The notes: generated by a model from the letters alone, not told the origin. 37,906 bases of DNA from Fibrobacter sp. UBA4375 (GCA_002391195.1 DGRZ01000044.1:1-37906); one strand, 5' to 3'; positions 7,263 to 15,562 are shown, counted from the first letter of the stretch. A program made the numbers and translations.

Positions 7263-9630
7263 CTTTATTTCTGTACGCGGTTGCAGGTTGCACAACCTAA
7301 AAAACGTGGACGCCCAGTTCCCGCTGGGTAGCGTGACTGTCGTTTGCGGACCTTCGGGCTGCGGAAAATCCACCCTGGTGCTGGACACCCTTCACGGGGA
7401 ATCCAAGAGGCGCTACCTGGAAACCCTCTCCCCCTTCGCCGCGGACTTTTTAGGCGGATGCAGGGTGATTCCCCTGGAGTCTGCCGAGAACCTCCCGGCA
7501 AGTATTGCCGTCGAGGCCTGCCACGGGGAGACCACCACCAAGTCCTACGCCCTGTCCCTTTCGGAATGCGACGCACCGCTCCGGACACTTTTCGCCCCTC
7601 TGGCCACCCCCGCCTGCCCCATTTGCGGCAAGCCCATGGAGATGACCTCGCGAGAACAGATTATACAGGTCATCGCCCAGATGCCTACGGGCAGTAAAAT
7701 TCAATTTCTGGCCACCGTAGAGACAAAAAAACAGAACCTGGACAAGCTTTCGGCCCTATTCCTTTCCCAGGGCTACACACGGGCCATGGCCGACGGCGAA
7801 ACCGTCTCCCTGGGGGACCTGACCGAAGAACAAAAGAAAGAGCGGCCCAAGGTTTTCCAGATTGTGGTGGACCGGGTTATCGTCAGGGAAAATTCCCGCA
7901 CAAGAATCGCCGAAGCGGTGGACGCCACGCTGAAGCTCACTCACCACAAGGTGGCGTTACTTACAGAAAACGGGATTACGGAATACAGCACCGTTCCCCA
8001 CTGCAAAGACCACAAAGAGGCGGAAGCCCCCGTTCTCCACGAAAGGATGTTTTCCCCCTATTCCCGGGAAGGGGCGTGCCCTGAATGTAAAGGAACCGGA
8101 GTGGACGAATCCGGCGAGACCTGTAGCCACTGCGAGGGGCTCAGGCTCCAAAAATTCCTGCTGAATTCGGGAATCGTGACCGAAAATGCGTCAGGCAATT
8201 TCGTGTCCTGGAGGCAGATTCTGGAGACACCCTTCCAGAATCTGGGCGGGCTTATCCGTGACACCTTGAGCAAGCGGATTTCCAAAGGCAAGGTGCCCGT
8301 GCTGAACGCCCTGCTGGACCGTATTGACGCCATCAACCAGCTTGGAATCGGCTACCTGACGCCTGGGCGCTCCGGAGCCACACTTTCGGGTGGCGAAATC
8401 CAGCGGCTCAGGCTTTCCAGCCTTTCTACGGGTCTCCTGAACGGACTTTTGATCTGCCTGGACGAACCTGCCAGCGGGCTCCACAGCAACGACGTGGAGA
8501 AACTCTGGAACGTGCTCCGGCAGATTCGGGACCGGGGGAACACGCTGGTACTTATCGACCACAACCCCTCCCTCATCCAGAAGGCGGACTGGATTATCGA
8601 AATGGGTCCCGGCGCCGGAGAAAAGGGCGGAGAGATTCTGTTCCAGGGCAAGGCGAAGGACGTGCTGGAAAATCCGGAATCGCCTACGGGTAGGTGGATT
8701 AGGGAATTATCACATCGTCATCCCCGCGAAGGCGGGGATCTCCGGTCGGTGCCGGGAATGACAAAAGGTAAGTCCCGTCGTGCAACCGCATCCATCGCCA
8801 TCGAAAATTTTTCCATGTTCGACATGAATCCGGTGACGGCAAATTTTCCCACACAAAAGTTCAGCGTCATCACCGGACAAAGCGGCAGCGGTAAATCTAC
8901 CCTGTTCTTCAAGAACCTGGTCCCCCGTGCAGAAAAAGGAGAATTCCAGAACCTGGGCATAGAGGCCCTGTCCGTGCTTTCTACGGGGGATTTCCACGGC
9001 AATCGCCGAAGCACCGTGGCCTCGGCCATCAACCTGGGATCGCAACTCCGTGACCTGTTCGCAAAACTCCCCGAAAGCAAGGTCCGGGGCTACACCGCCG
9101 CAAAATTCGCCACCCACGCTCCCGGAGGCCGGTGCGAAAACTGCAAGGGCGAGGGCGTCATCTTTGACCCGGCCGGCTACGAGGAATCGGAATGCCCCGT
9201 ATGCCTGGGCAGGCGTTTCAAGGACGAAATCCTGGAAGTCCGTTTCAAGAGCCTTTCCATCGCCGACATCTACGACCTGGAAATCGGTGAAGCCTACAAG
9301 CTGTTCACCAACCTGAAGCCCTTCGCCGACAAGCTGAAGCCTCTTGTGGATACAGGCCTGGACTACCTAAAGCTGGGGCAGACCACGGCCCACCTTTCAG
9401 GTGGGGAACGGGCAAGGCTTCGGCTCTCTATTGCCCTTGCCCGTGCGAAGGCGCTGGGCACGCTGTTCCTTTTTGACGAGCCTGCGCGTGGGCTGCACCA
9501 GGGCGACATCCGCCATCTGTTGGACCTGATTCGTGGGCTTACCGAGGCGGGCCACACCGTTATTGCCATCGAGCACGCCCAGGACTTCGTAAACGCCGCC
9601 GACTACGTGCTGGAACTGAAACGGGGGTAA
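7249..9630 (+). CDS. UvrA-like ABC ATPase (short UvrA paralogue)
   Basis: This 793-residue, two-ATPase protein has UvrA architecture. NBD1 has Walker A GPSGCGKS (34-41), a CPxCG pair near 123, a CPECKG...CSHC zinc module near 278-296, signature LSGGEIQRLRL near 380 and Walker B CLDEPASGL near 400. NBD2 has GQSGSGKS near 543, CENCKG...CPVC near 629-654, LSGGERARLRL near 717 and FDEPARGL. It is much shorter than canonical UvrA (about 940 residues), mainly between the first zinc module and the first signature, so it is probably a paralogue rather than the excision-repair UvrA itself. The ATG at 7249 (MNKPNF) overlaps the upstream gene by 14 nt. Residues about 490-505 (RHPREGGDL...PGMT) are encoded by an inserted palindromic repeat in the linker between the two halves. 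Confidence 0.85.
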   Translation: MNKPNFISVRGCRLHNLKNVDAQFPLGSVTVVCGPSGCGKSTLVLDTLHGESKRRYLETLSPFAADFLGGCRVIPLESAENLPASIAVEACHGETTTKSYALSLSECDAPLRTLFAPLATPACPICGKPMEMTSREQIIQVIAQMPTGSKIQFLATVETKKQNLDKLSALFLSQGYTRAMADGETVSLGDLTEEQKKERPKVFQIVVDRVIVRENSRTRIAEAVDATLKLTHHKVALLTENGITEYSTVPHCKDHKEAEAPVLHERMFSPYSREGACPECKGTGVDESGETCSHCEGLRLQKFLLNSGIVTENASGNFVSWRQILETPFQNLGGLIRDTLSKRISKGKVPVLNALLDRIDAINQLGIGYLTPGRSGATLSGGEIQRLRLSSLSTGLLNGLLICLDEPASGLHSNDVEKLWNVLRQIRDRGNTLVLIDHNPSLIQKADWIIEMGPGAGEKGGEILFQGKAKDVLENPESPTGRWIRELSHRHPREGGDLRSVPGMTKGKSRRATASIAIENFSMFDMNPVTANFPTQKFSVITGQSGSGKSTLFFKNLVPRAEKGEFQNLGIEALSVLSTGDFHGNRRSTVASAINLGSQLRDLFAKLPESKVRGYTAAKFATHAPGGRCENCKGEGVIFDPAGYEESECPVCLGRRFKDEILEVRFKSLSIADIYDLEIGEAYKLFTNLKPFADKLKPLVDTGLDYLKLGQTTAHLSGGERARLRLSIALARAKALGTLFLFDEPARGLHQGDIRHLLDLIRGLTEAGHTVIAIEHAQDFVNAADYVLELKRG
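8717..8762. repeat. REP-like palindromic element inside the uvrA-like gene
   Basis: The element starts GTCATCCCCGCGAAGGCGGG and ends CCGGGAATGAC. It contains a perfect 8-bp stem (ATCCCCGC at 8720-8727 with GCGGGGAT at 8732-8739), and its outer ends are complementary at 9 of 10 positions. The same core recurs at 27712-27735. Here it is read in frame as RHPREGGDLRSVPGMT and does not break the gene. Confidence 0.85.
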
Positions 9631-9632
9631 AG

Positions 9633-10979
9633 ATGTTCGCCGCCGAACTGTTGACATCCCCGCAAGTCCAGGAATTCATCCAAGACGCCATCAAGCGAAG
9701 GCTGGATGCATTGCAGGTTTCTACAGCCTTGAGCAAGGCGGGCTACAGCAACGAAGACCGTGCCGCCATCATGGATTACATGGCCCTGCTGCCGAAAATT
9801 CAAGAAAAGTTCGGTTGTCTTCACGCAAACGACAAGAACAGATTCCTCCTGTGCGACAAGCTGGCCCTGGAACAGAGCACTGCCCAGGACATTGGCCGCT
9901 GGAAGGCGAACCTGTGGTCTGCAGGTAACGATGGCGAGGGCAGCAAATCCGGCACAAGTACCGTCCACGACCTCTGTTGCGGCATGGGAGGCGACAGTTT
10001 CTTTATTCCCGCCTCTTTCAAGGTTGTCGGTGTCGATCTGGACAAAAACCGCATCGCCATGTACCGTCACAACATGGAAACCTGCGGTAAAAATGCAGAA
10101 GTTGTCTACGCCGACGTGCGGGAGGTGGCAAAAATAAGGGAGATGCCGGCCTCCGCGGGCATGACAAATACAGAATTTTTCACCATCGACCCGGCTCGCC
10201 GGGCCCTAGAAGGCGAAAACCAGCGTGACCTACGGAACCTCACGCCCACCCTAGAAGAAGTGCTTGAAATCAGCAAGCATTACCAGGGCGGCATGGTCAA
10301 GCTACCTCCGGGATACCCACCCGCAGAAATTCCCGACGGCACGGAAATCCTGTATCTGGGCGGACATTCGGACTGCAGGGAATGCCTGGTGCTATTCGGG
10401 ATCCTTGCAAAGAATCCAGACACGGTCCGTGCCGTGATGATTGGCAAGGACGGTAAAGCCCTTGCCGAATGGAGCCGCCCACGGGAACGTTCTCTCGAAA
10501 CTCTGGACGAAGACCTCCAAGAAAAGCTGGACCGAAACGATTCCCTGGAAGGGCGTGACCGTACCTACCGTACATCCACCAGCAGGAGCGACCTGCCCAT
10601 CGGCGAAATTGCCCGTTACCTCTCAGAACCCGCGCCCATCTTGATTCGAAGCCACCTCTTTAATGCTGCGGCCCTCTCCTGCGACCCGCACGCCCACCTG
10701 ATTTCGGAGGGCATCGCCTACGTGGCTAGCGACTTGCCGCTCCCAGCTCCGGGATTTACCTGCTACGAGATTGTCGCCCACTCAGAAATTTCCACCGGGG
10801 CTGTACGCTCCATGCTCAAGGAACACGACATCGGTAAAATCACCTTGAAGTTGCGGGGAGTCAAGTTGGATCCCGACGCCGAAATCAAGCGCCTAAAGCC
10901 AAAGGGCAAAAAATCAGCCATACTGTTCTACACCCGCGCCGCGGGCGAAAAAATTGCGTTACTTGGCTTTGCCAGGTGA
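9633..10979 (+). CDS. Class I SAM-dependent methyltransferase with THUMP-like C-terminal domain
   Basis: This 448-residue protein has a helical N-terminus (LLTSPQVQEFIQDAIKRR), then a Rossmann methyltransferase with SAM motif DLCCGMGGDSFF, acidic motif VGVDLDKNR and the family motif DPARR. The C-terminal about 80 residues (TCYEIVAHSEISTGAVRSML...KLRGVKLDPD) match the THUMP-like domain fused to this methyltransferase family, so an RNA substrate is plausible. It starts 2 nt after the uvrA-like stop with GGGGG 6-10 nt before the ATG, so it is very likely cotranscribed. Residues about 170-180 (REMPASAGMT), between the acidic motif and DPARR, come from a palindromic repeat at 10142-10165 and probably form a loop. 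Confidence 0.85.
   Translation: MFAAELLTSPQVQEFIQDAIKRRLDALQVSTALSKAGYSNEDRAAIMDYMALLPKIQEKFGCLHANDKNRFLLCDKLALEQSTAQDIGRWKANLWSAGNDGEGSKSGTSTVHDLCCGMGGDSFFIPASFKVVGVDLDKNRIAMYRHNMETCGKNAEVVYADVREVAKIREMPASAGMTNTEFFTIDPARRALEGENQRDLRNLTPTLEEVLEISKHYQGGMVKLPPGYPPAEIPDGTEILYLGGHSDCRECLVLFGILAKNPDTVRAVMIGKDGKALAEWSRPRERSLETLDEDLQEKLDRNDSLEGRDRTYRTSTSRSDLPIGEIARYLSEPAPILIRSHLFNAAALSCDPHAHLISEGIAYVASDLPLPAPGFTCYEIVAHSEISTGAVRSMLKEHDIGKITLKLRGVKLDPDAEIKRLKPKGKKSAILFYTRAAGEKIALLGFAR
10142..10165. repeat. REP-like palindromic element inside the methyltransferase gene
   Basis: It reads GATGCCGGCC...GCGGGCATGAC. The arms ATGCC and GGCAT pair, and the ATGAC end matches the other copies in the window. 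It is translated in frame as REMPASAGMT. The stem is shorter and less perfect than in the other copies, as if decayed. Confidence 0.65.
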
Positions 10980-11060
10980 TAGGTAGTAGGTTGTAGGTTT
11001 TAGGTATTAGGAATATCATCCGAAGGACATTTGCCTCAGGTGTTGGAAGTGAAGAATTTC

Positions 11061-11066
11061 TATATT
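11061..11066 (+). promoter_or_regulatory. Candidate -10 box for thiH
   Basis: TATATT lies 10 nt before the first possible thiH ATG (11077). A transcript starting about 7 nt after it would be almost leaderless for that ATG, which favours one of the later in-frame ATGs (11098 or 11113). No TPP riboswitch core is recognisable upstream. Confidence 0.4.
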
Positions 11067-11076
11067 CGGACCTAAA

Positions 11077-12378
11077 ATGGAGATGCCCGTCACGGGCATG
11101 ACTGCGTCCAAAATGGAAAGCGAAAAAAAAGACAACAACTACCTGTTTGATTCCGGGAACCTTTCGGAAGGCGCTCTCGCGAAAAAGCACCGCATCGAAA
11201 ACGACCCCAGCGCCCGCACTAATATAATGGACTATTTGCCCGGCATGGAAATCATCCAGTCGGACATTGCCGAAAAGGTTCTCTCTGAATCCGAAAATTA
11301 CGATTACAGCAAGTACACCGGCAAAGACGTGAAGCGCGCCCTGGAGCACGAACGCTGCACCTTGGAAGATTTTAAGGCTCTGCTCTCCCCTGCTGCCGCT
11401 CCGTATCTGGAACAGATGGCCGCGAAGGCGAAAATCGAGACCAGCAAGCACTTCGGCAACAACGTCTATTTCTTCACGCCGCTCTACATCGCGAACTACT
11501 GCGAGAACTACTGCGTCTATTGCGGGTTCAACTGCTACAACCATATCAAGCGCATGCAGCTCACCATGGAGCAGATCGAGCACGAGATGAAGGTCATTGC
11601 CGACAGCGGCATGGAAGAAATCCTGATTCTCACCGGCGAAAGCCGTGCCAAAAGCAGCGTGGAATACATCGGCGAGGCCTGCAAGCTGGCCCGCAAGTAT
11701 TTCCGCATGGTAGGCGTAGAAGTTTACCCGGTCAATGTGGACGAGTACCGCTACCTGCACGAATGCGGCGTGGACTACGTGACGGTTTTCCAGGAAACCT
11801 ACGACAAGGTGCGTTTTGAACAACTTCACCTGCTAGGCCACAAGCGCGTATTCCCGTACCGCTTCGACTCCCAGGAACGAGCACTGATGGCGGGAATGCG
11901 CGGGGTGGCATTCTCTGCACTCCTCGGCCTTTCGGACTTCCGCCGCGATGCGCTTGCCTCGGCACTCCATGTGTATTTCTTACAAAAGAAGTACCCGCAT
12001 GCCGAGATGAGCTTAAGCTGTCCGAGACTGCGCCCCATCATCAACAACGACAAGATTGACCCGCTGGACGTTCGCGAGAAGGAACTTTGCCAGGTGCTTT
12101 GCGCCTACCGTATCTTCCTCCCCTTCGTGGGCATTACGGTCTCGAGCCGCGAAAGCAAGGAGTTCCGCAACGGCATCGTGAAAATCTGCGCGACGAAGGT
12201 CTCCGCCGGAGTATCTACGGGCATCGGCGACCACGAGAGCAAGTACAGTGGCAAGGATGACGGCGAAGGTGGCGACGAGCAGTTCGAAATCAACGACGGC
12301 CGCAGCTTCAACGCCATGTACTCAGACATCTCCGGCGAAGGCCTGCAGCCAGTATTGAACGATTATCTGTACGTGTAG
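11077..12378 (+). CDS. thiH: 2-iminoacetate synthase, radical SAM enzyme of thiamine thiazole synthesis
   Basis: ThiH cleaves tyrosine to 2-iminoacetate (dehydroglycine) and p-cresol for the thiazole ring of thiamine. The radical SAM cluster motif is C142-x3-C146-x2-C149 (CENYCVYCGF). Family features include LLSPAAAPYLEQMA, LILTGESRAK, VTVFQETYDK, GLSDFRRDA and the C-terminal GLQPVLNDY. The protein is about 50 residues longer than typical ThiH at its N-terminus. The first residues (MEMPVTGMTASKM) are encoded by a palindromic repeat, so the true start may be 11098 or 11113. No Shine-Dalgarno site is visible. thiE lies 1.8 kb downstream on the same strand, with two minus-strand pilin-like genes between them. 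Confidence 0.93.
   Translation: MEMPVTGMTASKMESEKKDNNYLFDSGNLSEGALAKKHRIENDPSARTNIMDYLPGMEIIQSDIAEKVLSESENYDYSKYTGKDVKRALEHERCTLEDFKALLSPAAAPYLEQMAAKAKIETSKHFGNNVYFFTPLYIANYCENYCVYCGFNCYNHIKRMQLTMEQIEHEMKVIADSGMEEILILTGESRAKSSVEYIGEACKLARKYFRMVGVEVYPVNVDEYRYLHECGVDYVTVFQETYDKVRFEQLHLLGHKRVFPYRFDSQERALMAGMRGVAFSALLGLSDFRRDALASALHVYFLQKKYPHAEMSLSCPRLRPIINNDKIDPLDVREKELCQVLCAYRIFLPFVGITVSSRESKEFRNGIVKICATKVSAGVSTGIGDHESKYSGKDDGEGGDEQFEINDGRSFNAMYSDISGEGLQPVLNDYLYV
11082..11102. repeat. REP-like palindrome at the thiH start
   Basis: GATGCCCGTCACGGGCATGAC is a perfect 7-bp stem (ATGCCCG with CGGGCAT, loop TCA) ending in the shared ATGAC. It supplies two of the candidate ATG codons of thiH. Confidence 0.8.
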
Positions 12379-12380
12379 GT

Positions 12381-13179
12381 CTACTGCTTCTTACCGCCGT
12401 TGCAACCAGCATCGCCAAGAGTAGAAAAACATACACCGTGGTCGGTATAAAATGCGTAATTGTAGTTCTTGCCGTTAGGAAGTAAATACACCTCTAATGA
12501 ACCACCGGGCTTACTTACATCACTCCACCGAACACTAACGGTGTAACGAGTGTTCTCGTCTTTTTTTTCCCTTATTTAAAGCCTAGCTGATAAACATTGG
12601 CTTCTTAGGGGCTGTACGCCACCATTGAGCATCATTGTTGTTGTGATCATTCCAAGAAACAGATGTATACGTGTCAGTATCTTTTTTGTAGTTACCCGTA
12701 ATTCTTCCGGCAATAATATCAGCAACGCCTTCAAAGCCGGCTTCATTTAATGCATTATACCACGTTCCGCTTGTACCGATTATTTCGCTGATATTGTGTG
12801 CATTGTTTGCTTGGTTATGGCTGTTTTGCACATTTATCGACAAACCATTGTGCAATTCTATAACAAAAAGAGTCGCCCCCCTATTTGAAGAAAGTCCGTT
12901 ACTCAACGTCGTAGTTAAAGTATTCATTTGTTCATCGTTTTTCTTCTTTACCGTGGTCGTTTTCGTCAAAGCGTCTCCGTCTTCAAGCAAAGCCCTATTC
13001 AATGCATCTCTCAAGTAATAGAACTTGAGCAAATCGACCTTCTCTCTCGACTTTTCGATAATTCCAAAAAGAATTGGGGTGGCAATAACCGCAAGGAACC
13101 CCATAATGACAATAACAACCATCACCTCTACAAGAGTAAACCCTTTGCGAGATCGAGATGTTGTAAAACCAAACGACAT
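12381..13179 (-). pseudogene. Prepilin-like gene with premature stop and frameshift
   Basis: The open part (12583-13179, 198 residues) starts with a class III-like prepilin peptide and helix (SRKGFTLVEVMVVIVIMGFL; cleavage expected before Phe) and matches the neighbouring paralogue throughout. It ends at a TAG exactly where the paralogue has Lys (PMFIS-stop versus PMFISKALNQ). Downstream, a second frame continues the homology (ALNKGK, then YTVSVRWSD...YTDHGVCFSTLGDAGC) to a stop at 12381. The shift lies in a run of eight A on the coding strand (12561-12568); one A fewer would restore the frame. Repairing both lesions gives about 265 residues, close to the paralogue. The start has GAGGTG 8 nt upstream. 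A truncated protein may still be made, but it lacks the C-terminal Cys-containing part. Confidence 0.8.
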
Positions 13180-13265
13180 TGTATTATCACCTCACTCCCC
13201 TAAATATAAGAAAATACAATCCCGTTCTGCACAAAAAAAGCTGAATTATATCGTCAATAGGGTTC

Positions 13266-14048
13266 CTAATTACACTTTTTCGAAAAAGACTTGCAGGCAG
13301 CATCCCCTTCCGTCGAGAAACAAACTCCATGTTCGGTCTTGAAGGCTTTGTTGTTCATATTTCCGCTATTGGGTAGCAGAGCTACTTCGACGGACCGGCT
13401 ACTTTCGCTTCCACCAGACCATCTGAAGTTCATTGTCAACCGGTAATTTCCAGAGCAGTCGCCCTGATTCAACGCCTTGCTTATAAACATTGGACTTTTG
13501 GGGTATGTCCGCCAATTACTACCATCTTTTTTTGCATAATAACTTGAATTTGCCTGATCTAGGCTGTTATAATCTGTTTTGTTGAGCCTTGATGCCACAA
13601 TGTCAGCAACGCCGTCAAATCCGGATTCCATCAAAGCATTGTACCAAGTACCCCCGTCACCTATAAGCTGACACATGTTGACGCTGTTGTTTGCGGATCC
13701 ATGAGCCCCCTGTACGTTGACGGACACGCCATTCTTGACCTCAATTACAAAAAGGGTTACACCCTGATTGCCTTTCAAAGCATTTGTGAGTTTGCTTTCT
13801 CGATTTTTCTTTTCATCTCCAGAGGCACCCGAAATGTATGAACTATTCATCAAAGCACTTCCATCACCAACAAGCGCCCTGTTCAATGCATCTCTCAAAT
13901 AAAAAAGTTTTAGCCGATCTATATTTTCTCTAGAGCGTTCTATTATGCCCATAATATTCGGGACGGCAATTCCTGCAAGCAAACCCATGATGATGATCAC
14001 GACCATCACCTCGATAAGGGTAAAGCCACGTTTTTTGCTACGTACCAT
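13266..14048 (-). CDS. Prepilin-like protein with N-terminal methylation motif
   Basis: This 260-residue protein starts RSKKRG/FTLIEVMVVIIIMG, the prepilin peptidase recognition and methylation motif with Glu at position +5, followed by the usual hydrophobic helix. The rest (LKLFYLRDALNRAL, GGTWYNALMESGFDGVADIV, HGVCFSTEGDAAC) is shared with the decayed gene downstream and has no assigned function here. It is likely a minor pilin or pseudopilin exported by a type II or type IV pilus-type machine. The ATG at 14048 has GGAAGAGG about 6 nt upstream and was preferred over a start 24 nt earlier. A TATATT box lies about 50 nt upstream of the start. Confidence 0.82.
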   Translation of the reverse strand: MVRSKKRGFTLIEVMVVIIIMGLLAGIAVPNIMGIIERSRENIDRLKLFYLRDALNRALVGDGSALMNSSYISGASGDEKKNRESKLTNALKGNQGVTLFVIEVKNGVSVNVQGAHGSANNSVNMCQLIGDGGTWYNALMESGFDGVADIVASRLNKTDYNSLDQANSSYYAKKDGSNWRTYPKSPMFISKALNQGDCSGNYRLTMNFRWSGGSESSRSVEVALLPNSGNMNNKAFKTEHGVCFSTEGDAACKSFSKKCN

Positions 14049-14111
14049 TCTACACCTCTTCCGTAAGTACAACGCTGTTCAAAAACACTCTATACCCTAA
14101 TATAGATAAAC

Positions 14112-14133
14112 AAAGGCGATTTTTATCGCCTTT
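14112..14133. other. 9-bp perfect hairpin in the pilin/thiE divergent region
   Basis: AAAGGCGAT and ATCGCCTTT pair perfectly around a TTTT loop, between divergent genes. It ends no obvious transcript from the left on the plus strand, so it may be an operator or an mRNA structure. TTGACA follows immediately (14133-14138), but no good -10 is found at 16-18 nt. Confidence 0.4.
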
Positions 14134-14211
14134 TGACAAAAAAATGATAAAGCAAATCATTCCTATTTGCATTACATCACACAGAAAAGCCATTTTTCTA
14201 CCTTTGTGGCC

Positions 14212-14838
14212 ATGAAATCCCTCGATACCACCCTTTACTTTATCACCGACAGCACCTGCGTGCCCGAAGACCGTTTTTTGCCCGTAGTGGAGGCTGCCTG
14301 CAAGGGCGGAGCCACCATCATGCAACTGCGGGAAAAGGACCGGAGCACACGGGAATACATGGAACTGGCCAAAGCCACCCACGAAATCACCGCCCGGTAC
14401 GGAATTCCGCTGATTATAGACGACCGTGTGGATGTGGCTCTCGCTATCGGAGCCGAGGGTGTTCATGTAGGGCAATCCGACATGCCTGTCCGGGACGCCC
14501 GAAGGCTGATGGGGCCAGAAAGAATCGTCGGAGCCACCACCAAGACCGTGCCCCAGGCCCTGGAAGCCTTTGAACAAGGGGCCGATTACCTGGGCTGCGG
14601 CGCCATCTACCCCACCACAACCCACGTGAAAACCGTCATCACACCAGTAGAAACATTAAAAGACGTGGTGAAAGCGGTACCCATTCCGGTGAATGCCATC
14701 GGCGGGCTCAACAAAGAGAACATCTTTGTGCTGAAGGATTCCGGAATCGCAGGCATCTGCGTCGTTTCCGCCATCATGAAAGCGGCCGATCCGGAAACTG
14801 CCACCAGGGAACTCAAGCAGGCGGTCAAAGAGTTGTGA
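14212..14838 (+). CDS. thiE: Thiamine-phosphate synthase
   Basis: ThiE joins HMP-pyrophosphate and carboxythiazole phosphate to thiamine phosphate. The 208-residue protein is full length and shows the TIM-barrel motifs of the family: YFITDS, GGATIMQLREKD, PLIIDDRVDVALAIGAEGVHVGQSD, the phosphate-binding GAIYPTTTH and INAIGG-like NAIGGLN. The ATG at 14212 (MKSLDTTLYF) was chosen because the 15 upstream codons in frame are non-homologous. No strong ribosome site is visible. It completes, with thiH, a split thiamine locus; the remaining thi genes are outside the window. Confidence 0.93.
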   Translation: MKSLDTTLYFITDSTCVPEDRFLPVVEAACKGGATIMQLREKDRSTREYMELAKATHEITARYGIPLIIDDRVDVALAIGAEGVHVGQSDMPVRDARRLMGPERIVGATTKTVPQALEAFEQGADYLGCGAIYPTTTHVKTVITPVETLKDVVKAVPIPVNAIGGLNKENIFVLKDSGIAGICVVSAIMKAADPETATRELKQAVKEL

Positions 14839-14950
14839 GTAGTGAGTAATGAGTTATGAGTTTTTATGATCGCGCCGAAGGCGCCAAATTACAGACTCAA
14901 TACTGATAACTGACAACTCATTACTAATTCTGCATTCCACATTACACATT

Positions 14951-15364
14951 TCAGAACCCCAATACCGCTTCCGAAATCTCGTTGGCTTCGTCGGAGTAGT
15001 CGTCAGCCCGATCCGGGATAAACTCCCCCCAAGCTTCGCTGACACCGCAACCCACGCCTACCTCCACGGTGGACCACTTGAACACGGCAAACACCTTCGG
15101 GAACATTTCCAACAGGCCGTCCAACACGTCTTCGGGAGGTTCGTCTTCCACCAGCATGTTGCCGTCCATGGCCAAAAGCTCCGTCTCCGGCAGTTCTTCG
15201 AAGCGACACTCGTATTCGTCGGACACGATGGGGTCCACAGAATACCAATCTCCCGAATCTTCGCTAGGGAGTTCCGCCTCCGGGAATTTTTCCATAAAGG
15301 CCTGCCACAGAAGGGCAAGGTCTGCCCCCTCGCCAATAAACCGGACTAAAACGCGACAATCCAT
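14951..15364 (-). CDS. Small acidic protein of unknown function
   Basis: I do not recognise this 137-residue protein. It is strongly acidic (EELPETELLAMDGNMLVEDE, EAWGEFIPDRADDYSDEANE), has no signal peptide or membrane segment, and has a weak ferredoxin-like alternation of helices and strands. Translation start is well supported: AAGGAGGG lies 4 nt before ATG 15364, the best ribosome site in the window, and a TATATT box (15388-15393) sits just upstream. It converges with thiE; the 112-nt gap between them holds short inverted repeats (AGTAATGAGTT with AACTCATTACT, and GCGCC-GAA-GGCGC) that may act as a terminator. Confidence 0.75.
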   Translation of the reverse strand: MDCRVLVRFIGEGADLALLWQAFMEKFPEAELPSEDSGDWYSVDPIVSDEYECRFEELPETELLAMDGNMLVEDEPPEDVLDGLLEMFPKVFAVFKWSTVEVGVGCGVSEAWGEFIPDRADDYSDEANEISEAVLGF

Positions 15365-15419
15365 TTCACCCTCCTTAACAACAAGAATATAAATAAAAAG
15401 CAGAGAAAGAGGGAGGCCA

Positions 15420-15444
15420 GATGGCGGATCAGGTCCGCCATGAC
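15420..15444. repeat. REP-like palindrome upstream of the acidic protein gene
   Basis: GATGGCGGA-TCAGG-TCCGCCATGAC has a perfect 8-bp stem. It shares the GAT start and ATGAC end with the other palindromes but has a different stem sequence. A half copy (GCCGCCATGACG) follows near 15460. Confidence 0.75.
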
Positions 15445-15518
15445 GAGTTGGAATATCAAGCCGCCATGACGTTCGTAACCAGTTTTACCATAACGTTTAA
15501 TTATGGTCCGTCGGGGGC

Positions 15519-15558
15519 AAAAAAAAGAAAAACCGGTTCCGAAAACGAAACCGGCTTT
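15519..15558 (-). terminator. Rho-independent terminator of tRNA-Lys
   Basis: On the minus strand a stem of CCGGTTTCG with CGGAACCGG (one G-U pair, loop about TTTT) is followed by a long T-rich tract. It begins a few bases after the tRNA 3' end, as expected for a single-gene tRNA transcript. Confidence 0.85.
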
Positions 15559-15562
15559 TCAC

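Noticed and set aside
10980..11076. TPP riboswitch upstream of thiH
   Set aside because: No recognisable thi-box core (CTGAGA and partner) and too little space for the aptamer. The same holds for the region before thiE.
12583..12585. TAG readthrough or recoding (for example pyrrolysine) in the prepilin gene
   Set aside because: A second lesion (frameshift) lies downstream, so reading through TAG would still not restore the homologous C-terminus.
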